The notes under the pieces were generated by a model that worked only from the letters and a program-made list of their open reading frames with translations, was not told the origin of the DNA and made no database searches. From contig JAGAAI010000026.1 of assembly GCA_017615325.1 (NCBI GenBank), positions 1 to 47,912 of the forward strand: a stretch of DNA of 47,912 bases, written 5' to 3'. This DNA is from Clostridiales bacterium. Its GTDB lineage: Bacteria > Bacillota > Clostridia > Saccharofermentanales > Saccharofermentanaceae. The position numbers and the translations under genes are program-made. Positions 15,897 to 24,665 of the stretch are shown piece by piece. Numbering within the stretch: the stretch's first letter is position 1; every line of letters starts with the position of its first letter.

Positions 15897-17237
15897 CTAA
15901 ATGAAAGGAATCATATAAACCGGGATATAGTTAATGCTGTTTTCCCGTTTATAGTCTTTCGTATGAACTACATACTTATCTCCTATCCGGCTACTGAATT
16001 TTGCACAAAATACATCCAGAGACTTATGTCCCCTATAATTTCCAGATTTGATCTCCAAGGGGCATATCTTGCTTCCTTTTGATGTCAGAAAATCAATTTC
16101 GTATAGATGATTTGATGTCTCGCTTTCCATCGTATAGTAAAAAAGATTGTTTCCATTGGCGACAAGCATCTGAGCAACGGCATTTTCATATACATAGCCA
16201 AGATTTGTCTCCAGCTTATCTGACAAAAGCTTATTGTAGATTACATTCTCTGTATATCTTTTATCCTTGAAAGCCAAAGTTACGAACAATCCTACATCAG
16301 AAGTAAACAGTTTATATCTCCCTGCATCTTTTTCCAATGCCATACCCACTGTTGGATTATTTGCGTGATATGCAATATTTACCGTATAAGAACTTAACAT
16401 GTCCGGTAGCAGTTCAAACACCTGTTCAGAGCGTGTTCCCTCTCTGGCACTTGCCAACACATACCTGGATGCATTGCCGCTCAGGTTTGCAGGTATCGCA
16501 TCGTATATGTCACCGGCCAGACCCGAACTGTCGATCTTTGTAAAATCTTCTTTGTAAAGTTCTATTATTTCTCTTTTGGTTTCATCTACTGCCTGAAGAT
16601 TATTCTGCTCAAGATATGTTTCGATCGCCTGTGGCATCCCGCCAACAAGCATATACAACCTGAATATGCGCATCAGATTTCTATGCATTGTGTTTCCGGC
16701 AGGCTTTCTTTGGGTCAATAATGATTTTATGGTTTCAGCCGTAATCTCATCTCCAATAGCCCATAAAAACTCTTCAAAGTCCATTGGAAACATAGAAATT
16801 TTATGTTCTTCGCTGGGTATCAAAATCTTTTTTGTATTCTTTTTTATAGATATAAGCGAACCTGTTTCAATGTATTTGTACCTGCCGTCAGCCACAAAAT
16901 ACTTAATGGCCTGTCTGGCTTGGGGAAGCAGTTGGACTTCGTCAAATATGATTACAGACTCTTTCTCGTATAATCTGGTTCCTGTTAACTGCTGCAGTTG
17001 CAAAAAGAAAAAGTCCAAGTCATATGTGTCATCAAATAGTTCTTTGATTGCTTTGCTGGTATGGGCAAAATCGATCAATATGTATGATTTAAACTCTCTT
17101 TTTGCAAATTCTTCAGCTATAGTAGATTTGCCGACACGTCTGGCACCTTTTATCATAAGTGCATATTTGTCACTTTTATTCTCTTTCCATTCAAGTATTT
17201 CATCATATATCTTTCGTTTAAAAACAGGATGCTCCAT
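15897..17237 (-). CDS. AAA ATPase with DUF4143 nuclease-like C-terminus
   Basis: 446 residues. N-terminal AAA_14 domain: Walker A IKGARRVGKST (about 29-39), Walker B SVIIFDEVQLLPQARQ (about 94-109) and the sensor-like YIETGSLIS. The C-terminal half (about 200-430) is the DUF4143 region, with DFLTSKGSKICPLEIKSG resembling the E-x-K core of restriction-like nuclease folds. These proteins are widespread in Clostridia and Bacteroides, often as multiple copies of unknown role; links to defence or toxin-antitoxin behaviour are proposed but not settled. It is a single gene with tandem repeats in front. Confidence 0.85.
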   Translation of the reverse strand: MEHPVFKRKIYDEILEWKENKSDKYALMIKGARRVGKSTIAEEFAKREFKSYILIDFAHTSKAIKELFDDTYDLDFFFLQLQQLTGTRLYEKESVIIFDEVQLLPQARQAIKYFVADGRYKYIETGSLISIKKNTKKILIPSEEHKISMFPMDFEEFLWAIGDEITAETIKSLLTQRKPAGNTMHRNLMRIFRLYMLVGGMPQAIETYLEQNNLQAVDETKREIIELYKEDFTKIDSSGLAGDIYDAIPANLSGNASRYVLASAREGTRSEQVFELLPDMLSSYTVNIAYHANNPTVGMALEKDAGRYKLFTSDVGLFVTLAFKDKRYTENVIYNKLLSDKLETNLGYVYENAVAQMLVANGNNLFYYTMESETSNHLYEIDFLTSKGSKICPLEIKSGNYRGHKSLDVFCAKFSSRIGDKYVVHTKDYKRENSINYIPVYMIPFI

Positions 17238-17267
17238 AAGAAAACCGCCTTTCTAACGGAAGTATAA

Positions 17268-17345
17268 CGCAAATCCCCATTCGTGTAAACCGAAATTCTG
17301 CGCAAATCCCCATTCGCATAAGTCAAAATTCAGCGCAGATCCCCG
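17268..17345. repeat. 33-bp tandem repeats upstream of the AAA/DUF4143 gene
   Basis: Two 33-bp units (17268-17300 and 17301-17333) start with cgcaaatccccattcg and end in aaattctg or aaattcag. A third partial copy (cgcagatccccgttt) starts at 17334. They fill the region 31 bases before the ATG, where the promoter and operators should lie. They do not look like CRISPR: there is no spacer between units. Confidence 0.75.
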
Positions 17346-17390
17346 TTTATTCTCGTAGTATGTATGAGAATACTATAATTTCTAACGTTC

Positions 17391-19316
17391 TTATCCTTCA
17401 AGTTCAGTTACGAGATATTGAGCGGTATTTTCCCTAAACTGCTCGATATCGTCGTTATGGATATATACCGTGCAGACACTTACTTCAAGTCCGTCGATAT
17501 CGCGCGTGTCGTAATTGACTTCTGCTACTCCTGTCCCTTCAAGCTCAGAGATTATCTCTTCCACCCGGTCGCTGTATTCGAATGCCAGCATCAGGTCTTT
17601 CCCGGTCGGCATGTAGCTCTGGATCGTGCCGTAAACATTACGCCTTATATCTTCGTCTGACTGTCCCACATAGGGGAAGTCACCTGTGAGCTTTAAGATC
17701 TCTCTTGAAGACTCTTCTCCGAGATATGCGTGAAGATGACCATAAGTGCCTCTTATCGCTATATAAAGATCGTATCTGTCGTTTGTGTTGCCCAGGTTAA
17801 ATTCATCGTCCTTCATCTCGATACTTGGCTCTTCGGCGCCAAGCGCGAGATCCTGCATGTAACGTGATATGGCAACGGAATGGTGGGGCAGATGCACCAG
17901 GGAATTCGGGTCGTCTGCAAGTCCCTTAAGATATGAGATCTGCGGAGCCATGCAAACTATCGATATGACGACCGCTGCTATGTAGCCATAGTATTCTTTC
18001 GTCTTAGTTATCCTGTTGATAAGTTCAGCTATACCGAACACACCCGATGTGATTATGAAGGCTATAAAAGGCGCTGATATCAGGATCCTGAAATCATATG
18101 CAAGAGCTATAACACAACCTGCAATCGGGATCAGGGCAAATACGATAGAACTGAACTTCTTCTTCCAGAGAAGATATACGATACCAAGTATGAAGAAGAT
18201 CAGATAGAACCAGGTGAAGACCGGGTACCCGGGGGAGAATTGCCTCAGGCCCGTTTCCTTCCCGAAAAGCACCTCGATAAGCGCCTTGATATTTTCTTTT
18301 ACAGGTTCCAGTCCGCTCTCCTGGATCCTCCTAAAGAAGTCCTTTATCATGCTGTCCTGTCTTATGTTGTATTGTTCCCTGTGGGTTACGATATAAGCAT
18401 AAAGAGGCGTTGTGGAAGACAGATATCCGACGATCCCCACCAGCGTAATGGAAATGGAATTAACCAGTTCTTCCCTCTTCTTTATGAGGTAATAGATCCC
18501 GTATACTAATCCCAGGAATATAAGACCGTAAAGATACTGCTTGCCCATTATGGCGCTTGCCATGGTGAGTCCCGCGAATATGCCTGCGACAGCTGCATGT
18601 AAGACCGACTTGTTCTTATATGCCTTGACAACGCAGTAGAAGGAGATCATGAGAAGAGGACCGCAGATAGCGTATCTGTGGCCCATATAGACCTGGGTGA
18701 ATTCCAGAGGAAGGAACATCAGCGTAAGAGCTGAACATATGGAGATCCATATGTTTTCCGTCATCTCCTTTACGGACAGGAAGGTAAAGAATACAGTTAC
18801 CCATCCGAGCACTGCAAGGGCTGCATTAAAAACGGCAAGGTTATAACCGAAGATGCGGAAGAATATCGAGATATAGTAGTGGAACACGAGTTCCCTGCTG
18901 ATGCCGCCTATAGGGCCGTCAAAGAATATCATCTCGAAGTTATCGCCGCGGAAACACTTGAGCCTTGCATCGAAGATATCCCAGCCCGCGTCATCGAAGA
19001 GTCCGTAATTATTCCAGGGAGCCTCGCCGATCTTGTAGATATGGATCAGGATATAAAGAAGACTGATACCAAGTCCTGCGATGAGCATTTCCTTTTGGCT
19101 TATATGGTTCTTTATCTTAAGCGATCTGTATTTTCGAAGTGAAAAGATAAGACAGATAACTGATGCGGGATAAGTAAACCATACGATAAAGTTATTCGGA
19201 ATGACTTCCTTATACATGAGCAGTGTCATGACAAAACTTATCACGATAAAGACAAGCGAAGCTACGGCAAAGCGCTTGTCGGTCTTCTTATAGTATTCAG
19301 TGTTGATTATCTTCAT
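17391..19316 (-). CDS. Multi-span membrane protein, GT-C glycosyltransferase-like
   Basis: 641 residues with about 11-12 membrane spans in the first 460 residues and a soluble C-terminal domain of about 150. After the third span the outside loop has LFDDAGWDIFDAR, an acidic pair placed where GT39/ArnT-like GT-C enzymes bind the lipid-phosphate sugar donor. The protein may transfer a sugar from a polyprenyl-phosphate carrier to a surface polymer or protein. No exact family is recognised. It lies 28 bases after the MATE-ATPase fusion gene on the same strand, so the two are probably one transcript. Confidence 0.6.
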   Translation of the reverse strand: MKIINTEYYKKTDKRFAVASLVFIVISFVMTLLMYKEVIPNNFIVWFTYPASVICLIFSLRKYRSLKIKNHISQKEMLIAGLGISLLYILIHIYKIGEAPWNNYGLFDDAGWDIFDARLKCFRGDNFEMIFFDGPIGGISRELVFHYYISIFFRIFGYNLAVFNAALAVLGWVTVFFTFLSVKEMTENIWISICSALTLMFLPLEFTQVYMGHRYAICGPLLMISFYCVVKAYKNKSVLHAAVAGIFAGLTMASAIMGKQYLYGLIFLGLVYGIYYLIKKREELVNSISITLVGIVGYLSSTTPLYAYIVTHREQYNIRQDSMIKDFFRRIQESGLEPVKENIKALIEVLFGKETGLRQFSPGYPVFTWFYLIFFILGIVYLLWKKKFSSIVFALIPIAGCVIALAYDFRILISAPFIAFIITSGVFGIAELINRITKTKEYYGYIAAVVISIVCMAPQISYLKGLADDPNSLVHLPHHSVAISRYMQDLALGAEEPSIEMKDDEFNLGNTNDRYDLYIAIRGTYGHLHAYLGEESSREILKLTGDFPYVGQSDEDIRRNVYGTIQSYMPTGKDLMLAFEYSDRVEEIISELEGTGVAEVNYDTRDIDGLEVSVCTVYIHNDDIEQFRENTAQYLVTELEG

Positions 19317-19344
19317 CTAATGTCTTTTCCCTTCATGTTTTCGA

Positions 19345-21114
19345 TCACATCTTTATCGTAAGGACATTGAGCCCAAGGAGGTTCTGGTAATCTACTTCCT
19401 TTGCGATCTTATATACCAGACGTATTCCGATATTCTTGACTTCATCGTCTTCTGATAAGGCCTTTGTATGTTCGGACGGGTCGAAGAACTTGCAGTTGTC
19501 CCGGATCCTTAAGGTCAATTGATCGCCAATATATATTACCCTGATATCGACGGAGTGGGATCTGTTATCCTTCGTAAATCCGTGGGTCACGACGTTGCCG
19601 GCCATCTCTTCCATACAGAGTCCGGCAAAGTAGGCGCGCCTCTCATCGATCCCCTTGCTGTTGCAGAATTCAATGATCTTATGGGATACATTAACGACCT
19701 CATCAACACTCCTTACGGTAATATCGATACGGTCATCCTTGCCGGCTCCGAACCTTGAAGGGATAGCCATGACTTCTTCGAGTGACAGAGGGATTTTTTT
19801 TATCGCGATCCAGGCGGCGGCGATTATGACTGCCGCACAGACAACTCCGTTAAGGACATTGGAGATATAAAGGCCGTTCATCTTAAGGAGAGGTATCAGG
19901 ATGAAGCTGAACATTACTACGCCGACAGCTCCGTCAACGACAGGAAGGATGATCGACAGTATCTTGCGCTCCGAAGTCTGTGCATAAGACGCAAATGAAA
20001 GGCTTACAACCGCCAGGGGCATGCAGAGGGGCAGGATCCTGAAGCCCATTACCGTCATAAGGTAGACTTCCTGTGTCTTATCCTGATAGAAGAGCATCGT
20101 CAAAGGCTCTGCGAATATGACGAGGGCTGCTACTATGGCGAGCATAACGAGCATTCCCTTGGTCAGCATGATCTTCATCACGTCGATCAGAGACCTTCTG
20201 TCCTGTTCTCCTATGCTGATCGCAAAGAGCATCCTTGCCACCGCGACCATCCCAAAAGGTACTGCCCAGATAACCGCCAGAAGCGAGTTCGACGCAGCGA
20301 AAGCCGACAATCCGACACTTCCCACATACTGGAGGACGAGAAAGTTAACTATGATGCATCTGAACATCTCAACGAACCTCGACAAAGCTCCTGCATAACC
20401 GAGCTTTACGATATCCGGTGCATCGTGCCATTTGCAGGATCTTATGGAGAACTTCCATTCGCTCTTACCGGCGATATAGTAAAGCGCCATGATCAGGAAG
20501 AATATCCAGGATGCAATGGATGAAGACAGACCAAGACCGAACGTATCCATCGGGATCAGAACCACGAAAACATGATCCAGAATACCGTTTACCACGAGGC
20601 AGGTGATGCTCGCTGCCATCGTTCTCTTTGTCTGGTTTTCGAGGGATAAAAATGCGAAAAGCTGTTGCCCCAGAACAAGCGCCGGGATCCCTATGGCCTG
20701 TCCTGTCATGTAACGGTTCAGCATCTGAAGATCAGGTTCTGTAGATACAAGGATTCGCGTTCCGTTTGTCAGAACTCCCAATACCATGACAAGGGATGTT
20801 AAGACCGACAGGGCAAGAGACAGGATCATATCCACCGTGAATATACTGTTGATGTGCTTGCGGTCTCTTGCAAGATACCTTCCGTAGAGGATCTGCGAAC
20901 CGCTTACGAACATGATGCTCGCCGCATAGAGGAAATGGTTCAAAGGACCGTAAAGACCTATCGCGCTCATGGCGGTCTTCCCTATCGCGTTGCTCGCATA
21001 CAAACTGTCAACGATACCGTTGACGGCGTTTATTACGATCAGAAGTATCTGATAAGGCAGGAGCTTAAAAAAGAGCCCCGTAAGCAGTTTATAGTCAGAT
21101 GATCTTTCTTTCAT
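19345..21114 (-). CDS. MATE-type transporter fused to an RsbW-like ATPase domain
   Basis: 589 residues. Residues about 8-445 are a MATE-fold transporter with about 12 hydrophobic spans (starting LFFKLLPYQILLIVINAVNGIVD). Residues about 460-589 form a GHKL/HATPase domain of the RsbW anti-sigma kinase type: N-box MEEMAGNVVTHGF (about 501-513), G1-like RDNCKFFDP (about 538) and G2-like VKNIGIRLVYKIA (about 560-572). A flippase or exporter carrying a cytoplasmic serine-kinase-like module suggests phosphorylation-coupled control (inference). A glycosyltransferase-like gene follows, so the substrate could be a lipid-linked sugar or an envelope component. Confidence 0.75.
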   Translation of the reverse strand: MKERSSDYKLLTGLFFKLLPYQILLIVINAVNGIVDSLYASNAIGKTAMSAIGLYGPLNHFLYAASIMFVSGSQILYGRYLARDRKHINSIFTVDMILSLALSVLTSLVMVLGVLTNGTRILVSTEPDLQMLNRYMTGQAIGIPALVLGQQLFAFLSLENQTKRTMAASITCLVVNGILDHVFVVLIPMDTFGLGLSSSIASWIFFLIMALYYIAGKSEWKFSIRSCKWHDAPDIVKLGYAGALSRFVEMFRCIIVNFLVLQYVGSVGLSAFAASNSLLAVIWAVPFGMVAVARMLFAISIGEQDRRSLIDVMKIMLTKGMLVMLAIVAALVIFAEPLTMLFYQDKTQEVYLMTVMGFRILPLCMPLAVVSLSFASYAQTSERKILSIILPVVDGAVGVVMFSFILIPLLKMNGLYISNVLNGVVCAAVIIAAAWIAIKKIPLSLEEVMAIPSRFGAGKDDRIDITVRSVDEVVNVSHKIIEFCNSKGIDERRAYFAGLCMEEMAGNVVTHGFTKDNRSHSVDIRVIYIGDQLTLRIRDNCKFFDPSEHTKALSEDDEVKNIGIRLVYKIAKEVDYQNLLGLNVLTIKM

Positions 21115-21193
21115 CGCAAAAGGTCCTTTACCTCCATGGGATAAAGATAATATAACATTTTATCAGGTATTGGTGAATCGTAAGAGAAGATAT

Positions 21194-21222
21194 TTGTCAT
21201 AAAAGACTTTGTGACTTATACT
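21194..21222 (+). promoter_or_regulatory. Promoter of the response-regulator operon (leaderless)
   Basis: TTGTCA (21194-21199), exactly 17 bases, TATACT (21217-21222). The ATG at 21229 begins 7 bases after the -10, where transcription should start, and no ribosome binding site exists before it. Confidence 0.65.
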
Positions 21223-21228
21223 CTACTT

Positions 21229-21891
21229 ATGGCACGCATACTTATCATCGAAGACGATGACGACATCAGGAATATATTATCTCAGGAGCTTTTGAAGGAA
21301 GGCTATACTGTCGATGCCGCTTCTGACGGGATCGAAGGAAGTCACCTGCTCGGCAACACACCAGATCTTGTCCTGATGGATCTTATGCTCCCCGGCCTTA
21401 CAGGAGAAGAACTGCTCCCCATGATCCCCGAAGAGATACCCGTGATCGCAGTCAGCGCCAGATCATCCGTTGATGACAAGGTCGAACTCCTTTCGGGAGG
21501 ATGTGTCGACTACATAACCAAGCCTTTCGATATCAAAGAACTGAAGGCCCGTGTCGCGACGCACCTTCGCAAGCGCACTGCATCACAGAACGTCGGCGTC
21601 CTTACTGCATCGGACATCATGCTCGATACGACAAAACACGAAGTTACGATCAGCGGTGAAGAGGTCCGCCTTACGAGGACCGAATATGCGATATTAAAGA
21701 TCCTTATGACTGACGCAGGCAATGTTATCTCCAAATCGGAGCTCCTTGAACGCACGAGTGAAGACACTCCTGACTTAGTCGAAAGTTCCCTTAAAGTGCA
21801 TATGAGCAACTTGAGAAAGAAACTCAAGGAAATCGGCGGCAAGGACTATATAGAAGCCGTCTGGGGGATTGGTTTTAAGATAGCTTTGTAA
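21229..21891 (+). CDS. OmpR-type response regulator
   Basis: 220 residues from ATG 21229; a GTG 18 bases earlier lies on top of the -10 box and is rejected. Receiver domain: acidic pocket IIEDDDD (7-12), phospho-acceptor Asp51 in LMDLMLPG, and Lys in ITKPFD. Winged-helix DNA-binding domain about 125-220 (EVRLTRTEYAILKIL; SSLKVHMSNLRKKLK; IEAVWGIGFKI). It is the first gene of a five-gene cluster with an ABC exporter and a histidine kinase, and it probably activates the promoter at 21912. The mRNA seems to start at the ATG itself. Confidence 0.92.
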   Translation: MARILIIEDDDDIRNILSQELLKEGYTVDAASDGIEGSHLLGNTPDLVLMDLMLPGLTGEELLPMIPEEIPVIAVSARSSVDDKVELLSGGCVDYITKPFDIKELKARVATHLRKRTASQNVGVLTASDIMLDTTKHEVTISGEEVRLTRTEYAILKILMTDAGNVISKSELLERTSEDTPDLVESSLKVHMSNLRKKLKEIGGKDYIEAVWGIGFKIAL

Positions 21892-21911
21892 AATCTTACC
21901 TTTTTCTTAAC

Positions 21912-21940
21912 TTCAACTTCCATGCCCTTCGCGGTATGCT
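21912..21940 (+). promoter_or_regulatory. Promoter of the ABC transporter genes, likely regulator target
   Basis: TTCAAC (21912-21917), 17 bases, TATGCT (21935-21940). The near repeat aacttcaactt over the -35 (21909-21919) suggests an OmpR-type activator site. The weak -10 fits activation by the neighbouring regulator. Confidence 0.45.
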
Positions 21941-21961
21941 AAAACCACGGAGGTAAGAAAC

Positions 21962-22888
21962 ATGGAATACATTCTCACAACAAATGATATCTGCAAATCA
22001 TACGGCAAGAACCAAGTCCTAAAGGACGTATCACTTCATATCCCCAAGGGGGCGATCTACGGTCTGATCGGCAAGAACGGCGCCGGCAAGACGACGATCA
22101 TGAGGGTCATCTCAGGTCTTCAGAGGCCTTCTTCCGGGACTTACACGGTCTGCGGTGTAAACAATACCGCACCCGAGATCATCACAGTCAGAAGAAGGAT
22201 CGGTGCGATCATCGAGAGCGTCGCCCTCTATAAAGATCTTTCTGCATACGACAATCTCAAGATCCAGTGCATCAACCTGGGTCTTACTTCCTACGATAAG
22301 ATCGAAGAACTTCTTAAGCTCGTCGGACTCGATAAAACAGGCAGGAAACCTGCCGGCAAATTCTCCCTCGGCATGAGACAGAGACTGGGGATCGCGGTCG
22401 CGCTCTGCGGGAGCCCCGACATACTGATCCTCGACGAACCCATCAACGGACTTGATCCTGAAGGTATCATCGAGATCCGCGAGATGCTGCTCGATATCAA
22501 CAGGAATAAGGGAACTACGATCCTGATATCAAGCCATCTCCTGGACGAGCTTTCAAGAGTCGCTGATTGCTACGGTTTTATAGATGAAGGAAAGATCATA
22601 AGAGAAGTATCCAAGGAAGACCTGGAGAAGTCACTTAGAAAGTCCACTTCTATCAAGGTATCCGATATCGATAAGACAGTCTCTTTCCTGGACGGCAAGG
22701 GTCTTGAATACGAAGTTGCAGCAAATGAGGGAATAAGCATTTTCGCTGACGATATCAAGCCTTCTGATCTTGTTGTGGAACTCTCAGGAATTGGAGTTGA
22801 TGTATTAAACATCAGCCAGAACGAGGAGACACTCGAAAGTTACTTCATGAACCTTATCTCCGATACGAAAGGAGACGGCAATGCTTAA
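21962..22888 (+). CDS. ABC transporter ATPase, bacitracin/lantibiotic-resistance type
   Basis: 308 residues. Walker A GLIGKNGAGKTT (37-45), Q-loop region around IESVALYKDLSAYDNL, signature FSLGMRQRLG (about 134), Walker B ILILDEPINGLDP (about 155) and switch His in SSHLLDELS. The C-terminal 80-residue tail is usual for BcrA-like exporters. It pairs with two permeases downstream to form an exporter that probably protects against a peptide antibiotic or secretes one. It overlaps the next gene by 8 bases. Confidence 0.9.
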   Translation: MEYILTTNDICKSYGKNQVLKDVSLHIPKGAIYGLIGKNGAGKTTIMRVISGLQRPSSGTYTVCGVNNTAPEIITVRRRIGAIIESVALYKDLSAYDNLKIQCINLGLTSYDKIEELLKLVGLDKTGRKPAGKFSLGMRQRLGIAVALCGSPDILILDEPINGLDPEGIIEIREMLLDINRNKGTTILISSHLLDELSRVADCYGFIDEGKIIREVSKEDLEKSLRKSTSIKVSDIDKTVSFLDGKGLEYEVAANEGISIFADDIKPSDLVVELSGIGVDVLNISQNEETLESYFMNLISDTKGDGNA

Positions 22889-23666
22889 TCAGATCAAAGC
22901 GGATCTTATGCGGATGCGAAAGAGCCGTCTGACCTACGTCCTCCTCATAGGACAACTGATCATCACGCTATTAATCATCCGGACTTACTACAGGGACTAC
23001 GTCGATCAGGTCTGGATGGATCCCCTGACACCTGAAGAGATATGTCTTGAGATGCTGTGTTTATTCGGACAGATATCGGGATTCATGTCGGCCTTTATCT
23101 CACTGAAGCTCACGATCCTCGAGAAGAAAGACGGCCTGCTGCGGAACAAACTGATCACAGGATGCGGCAGGTGCGGCATATTCTTCTCAAAGGTCATCGT
23201 CAATTATCTGATCTCAGTCATATTGCTCGTTATCCATATGGCTGCGATCATCATCTCAAGTCAGCTGCTCTATAAAGGTCAGCTCCCCGATACGGGAACA
23301 CTCGTAAAGATCGCAGCTATTTATCTTATGTGGTTATTCTTCATCTCGGTCATGATGGCCGTGATCGCGCTATGCCTGTCAAGCGAGATTTTATCGATCA
23401 TACTGTCATTCGTGATCGTGGGCGTATTACCTTCCCTGCCGGAAACCTTACAGGAGAGGATCATCCTTCCCCAGTATCAAGGCACGTTCATATTGGAGGT
23501 ATTTAAATTCCTAAGGAGGATAACCCCCTACACCTATATGTCAGGACTGACAAATACAACTGCCGTATCAAAAGCTTTCACAGACGGCATTATCCCCTGT
23601 ATCGCTATGATCCTTGTCCTTGGATTTGCGGGGATCATAGCTTTCAGAAGAAAGGATTTCAACTGA
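22881..23666 (+). CDS. ABC transporter permease (first)
   Basis: 261 residues with six predicted spans (from YVLLIGQLIITLLIIRTYY to IIPCIAMILVLGFAGIIAF). ATG has AAAGGAGA upstream within the ATPase gene end. ABC-2 type permease of the lantibiotic-immunity class by size and context; sequence motifs alone are weak. One base separates it from the second permease gene. Confidence 0.8.
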   Translation: MLNQIKADLMRMRKSRLTYVLLIGQLIITLLIIRTYYRDYVDQVWMDPLTPEEICLEMLCLFGQISGFMSAFISLKLTILEKKDGLLRNKLITGCGRCGIFFSKVIVNYLISVILLVIHMAAIIISSQLLYKGQLPDTGTLVKIAAIYLMWLFFISVMMAVIALCLSSEILSIILSFVIVGVLPSLPETLQERIILPQYQGTFILEVFKFLRRITPYTYMSGLTNTTAVSKAFTDGIIPCIAMILVLGFAGIIAFRRKDFN

Positions 23667-23667
23667 T

Positions 23668-24663
23668 ATGATAAAACTTATAAAAGCTAACATCTACCGG
23701 ATGGTAAAGAGCAGTACTCTCTATATATTTATCGCAGTCGCTGTCTTGATCTCACTGATCTGCGTTTACCTTTTGACTAATGAATCCGGGATGTTCCAAA
23801 CAGGTTTTGCCGGCAACATCGAAGAATTATATAAGGGTATTAATGTCACCGACAGCAATTATGATTACGATATCCAGGGTTTGGGTATACTTGTTATCGA
23901 ATGCGGAGTTGTCCTTGCCGTATTAAGCGCATTTTATATATCGATATTTGCAGGCAGATCACTGGACGGCGGAGCTGTCCGTAATGATCTCATCATGGGA
24001 CATAAGAAAAGCTCGATCTATCTGTCCGCATTCATCACAGACATCATAAGCACGGCCATACTGTCAATAGCGATGTTCATATCGATATCCGTCTATATTT
24101 TGGCCGGGGGATACCATCCGATCATATGGTGGCCCTATCTCCTTCTCTTGATTGGGTTGGTATATATCCTGGCACTCGTAATATCATCTTTCGCCTTGAT
24201 GATAGTTTTCTTCTGCAGGACTTATGTGGCAATAATAGGAACGATACTGATAACCATAGCCCTTTCCATTATTCCCGGGGTGATCGTCTCAAGTGATGGA
24301 AAACTTATGCAGTATATTATCAACGATGAGATCTTCGATTACTATGAACCTCAGGAATTAGTGACTAAGGAAGTGATCGACTGGTTTGATGATGCTAATT
24401 ACAGGATTGTTTGCATCGTCGACGGGGAGCGGATTCCTTTGAAGAAAACAATAAAAGATCTTCCGCGGGAACAGCAGATTAAGATATACATAGTTAAGGC
24501 TTTACCTCATGCCTTGTACGTGGATTATGAGATCTACCTGATGAATCCTTATATAATTGCCGGCAGCGGTTATGCCACAAGATGTCTGGCAGTAAGTCTT
24601 GTATGGATCATCGTCGTAAATACTGCAGGAGTTTTAATCTTCCGTAAAAAAGATATAATGTAG
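23668..24663 (+). CDS. ABC transporter permease (second)
   Basis: 331 residues, six spans. The N-terminus MIKLIKANIYRMVKSSTLYIFI is typical of BcrB/SpaE-like permeases. A large outside loop (about residues 210-285) may contact the peptide substrate. It is in the same operon with the ATPase, the first permease and the kinase, with gaps of one or two bases. Confidence 0.8.
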   Translation: MIKLIKANIYRMVKSSTLYIFIAVAVLISLICVYLLTNESGMFQTGFAGNIEELYKGINVTDSNYDYDIQGLGILVIECGVVLAVLSAFYISIFAGRSLDGGAVRNDLIMGHKKSSIYLSAFITDIISTAILSIAMFISISVYILAGGYHPIIWWPYLLLLIGLVYILALVISSFALMIVFFCRTYVAIIGTILITIALSIIPGVIVSSDGKLMQYIINDEIFDYYEPQELVTKEVIDWFDDANYRIVCIVDGERIPLKKTIKDLPREQQIKIYIVKALPHALYVDYEIYLMNPYIIAGSGYATRCLAVSLVWIIVVNTAGVLIFRKKDIM

Positions 24664-24665
24664 GC

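Noticed and set aside
17268..17345. Possible CRISPR array
   Set aside because: Units abut directly without unique spacers and no cas genes are present.
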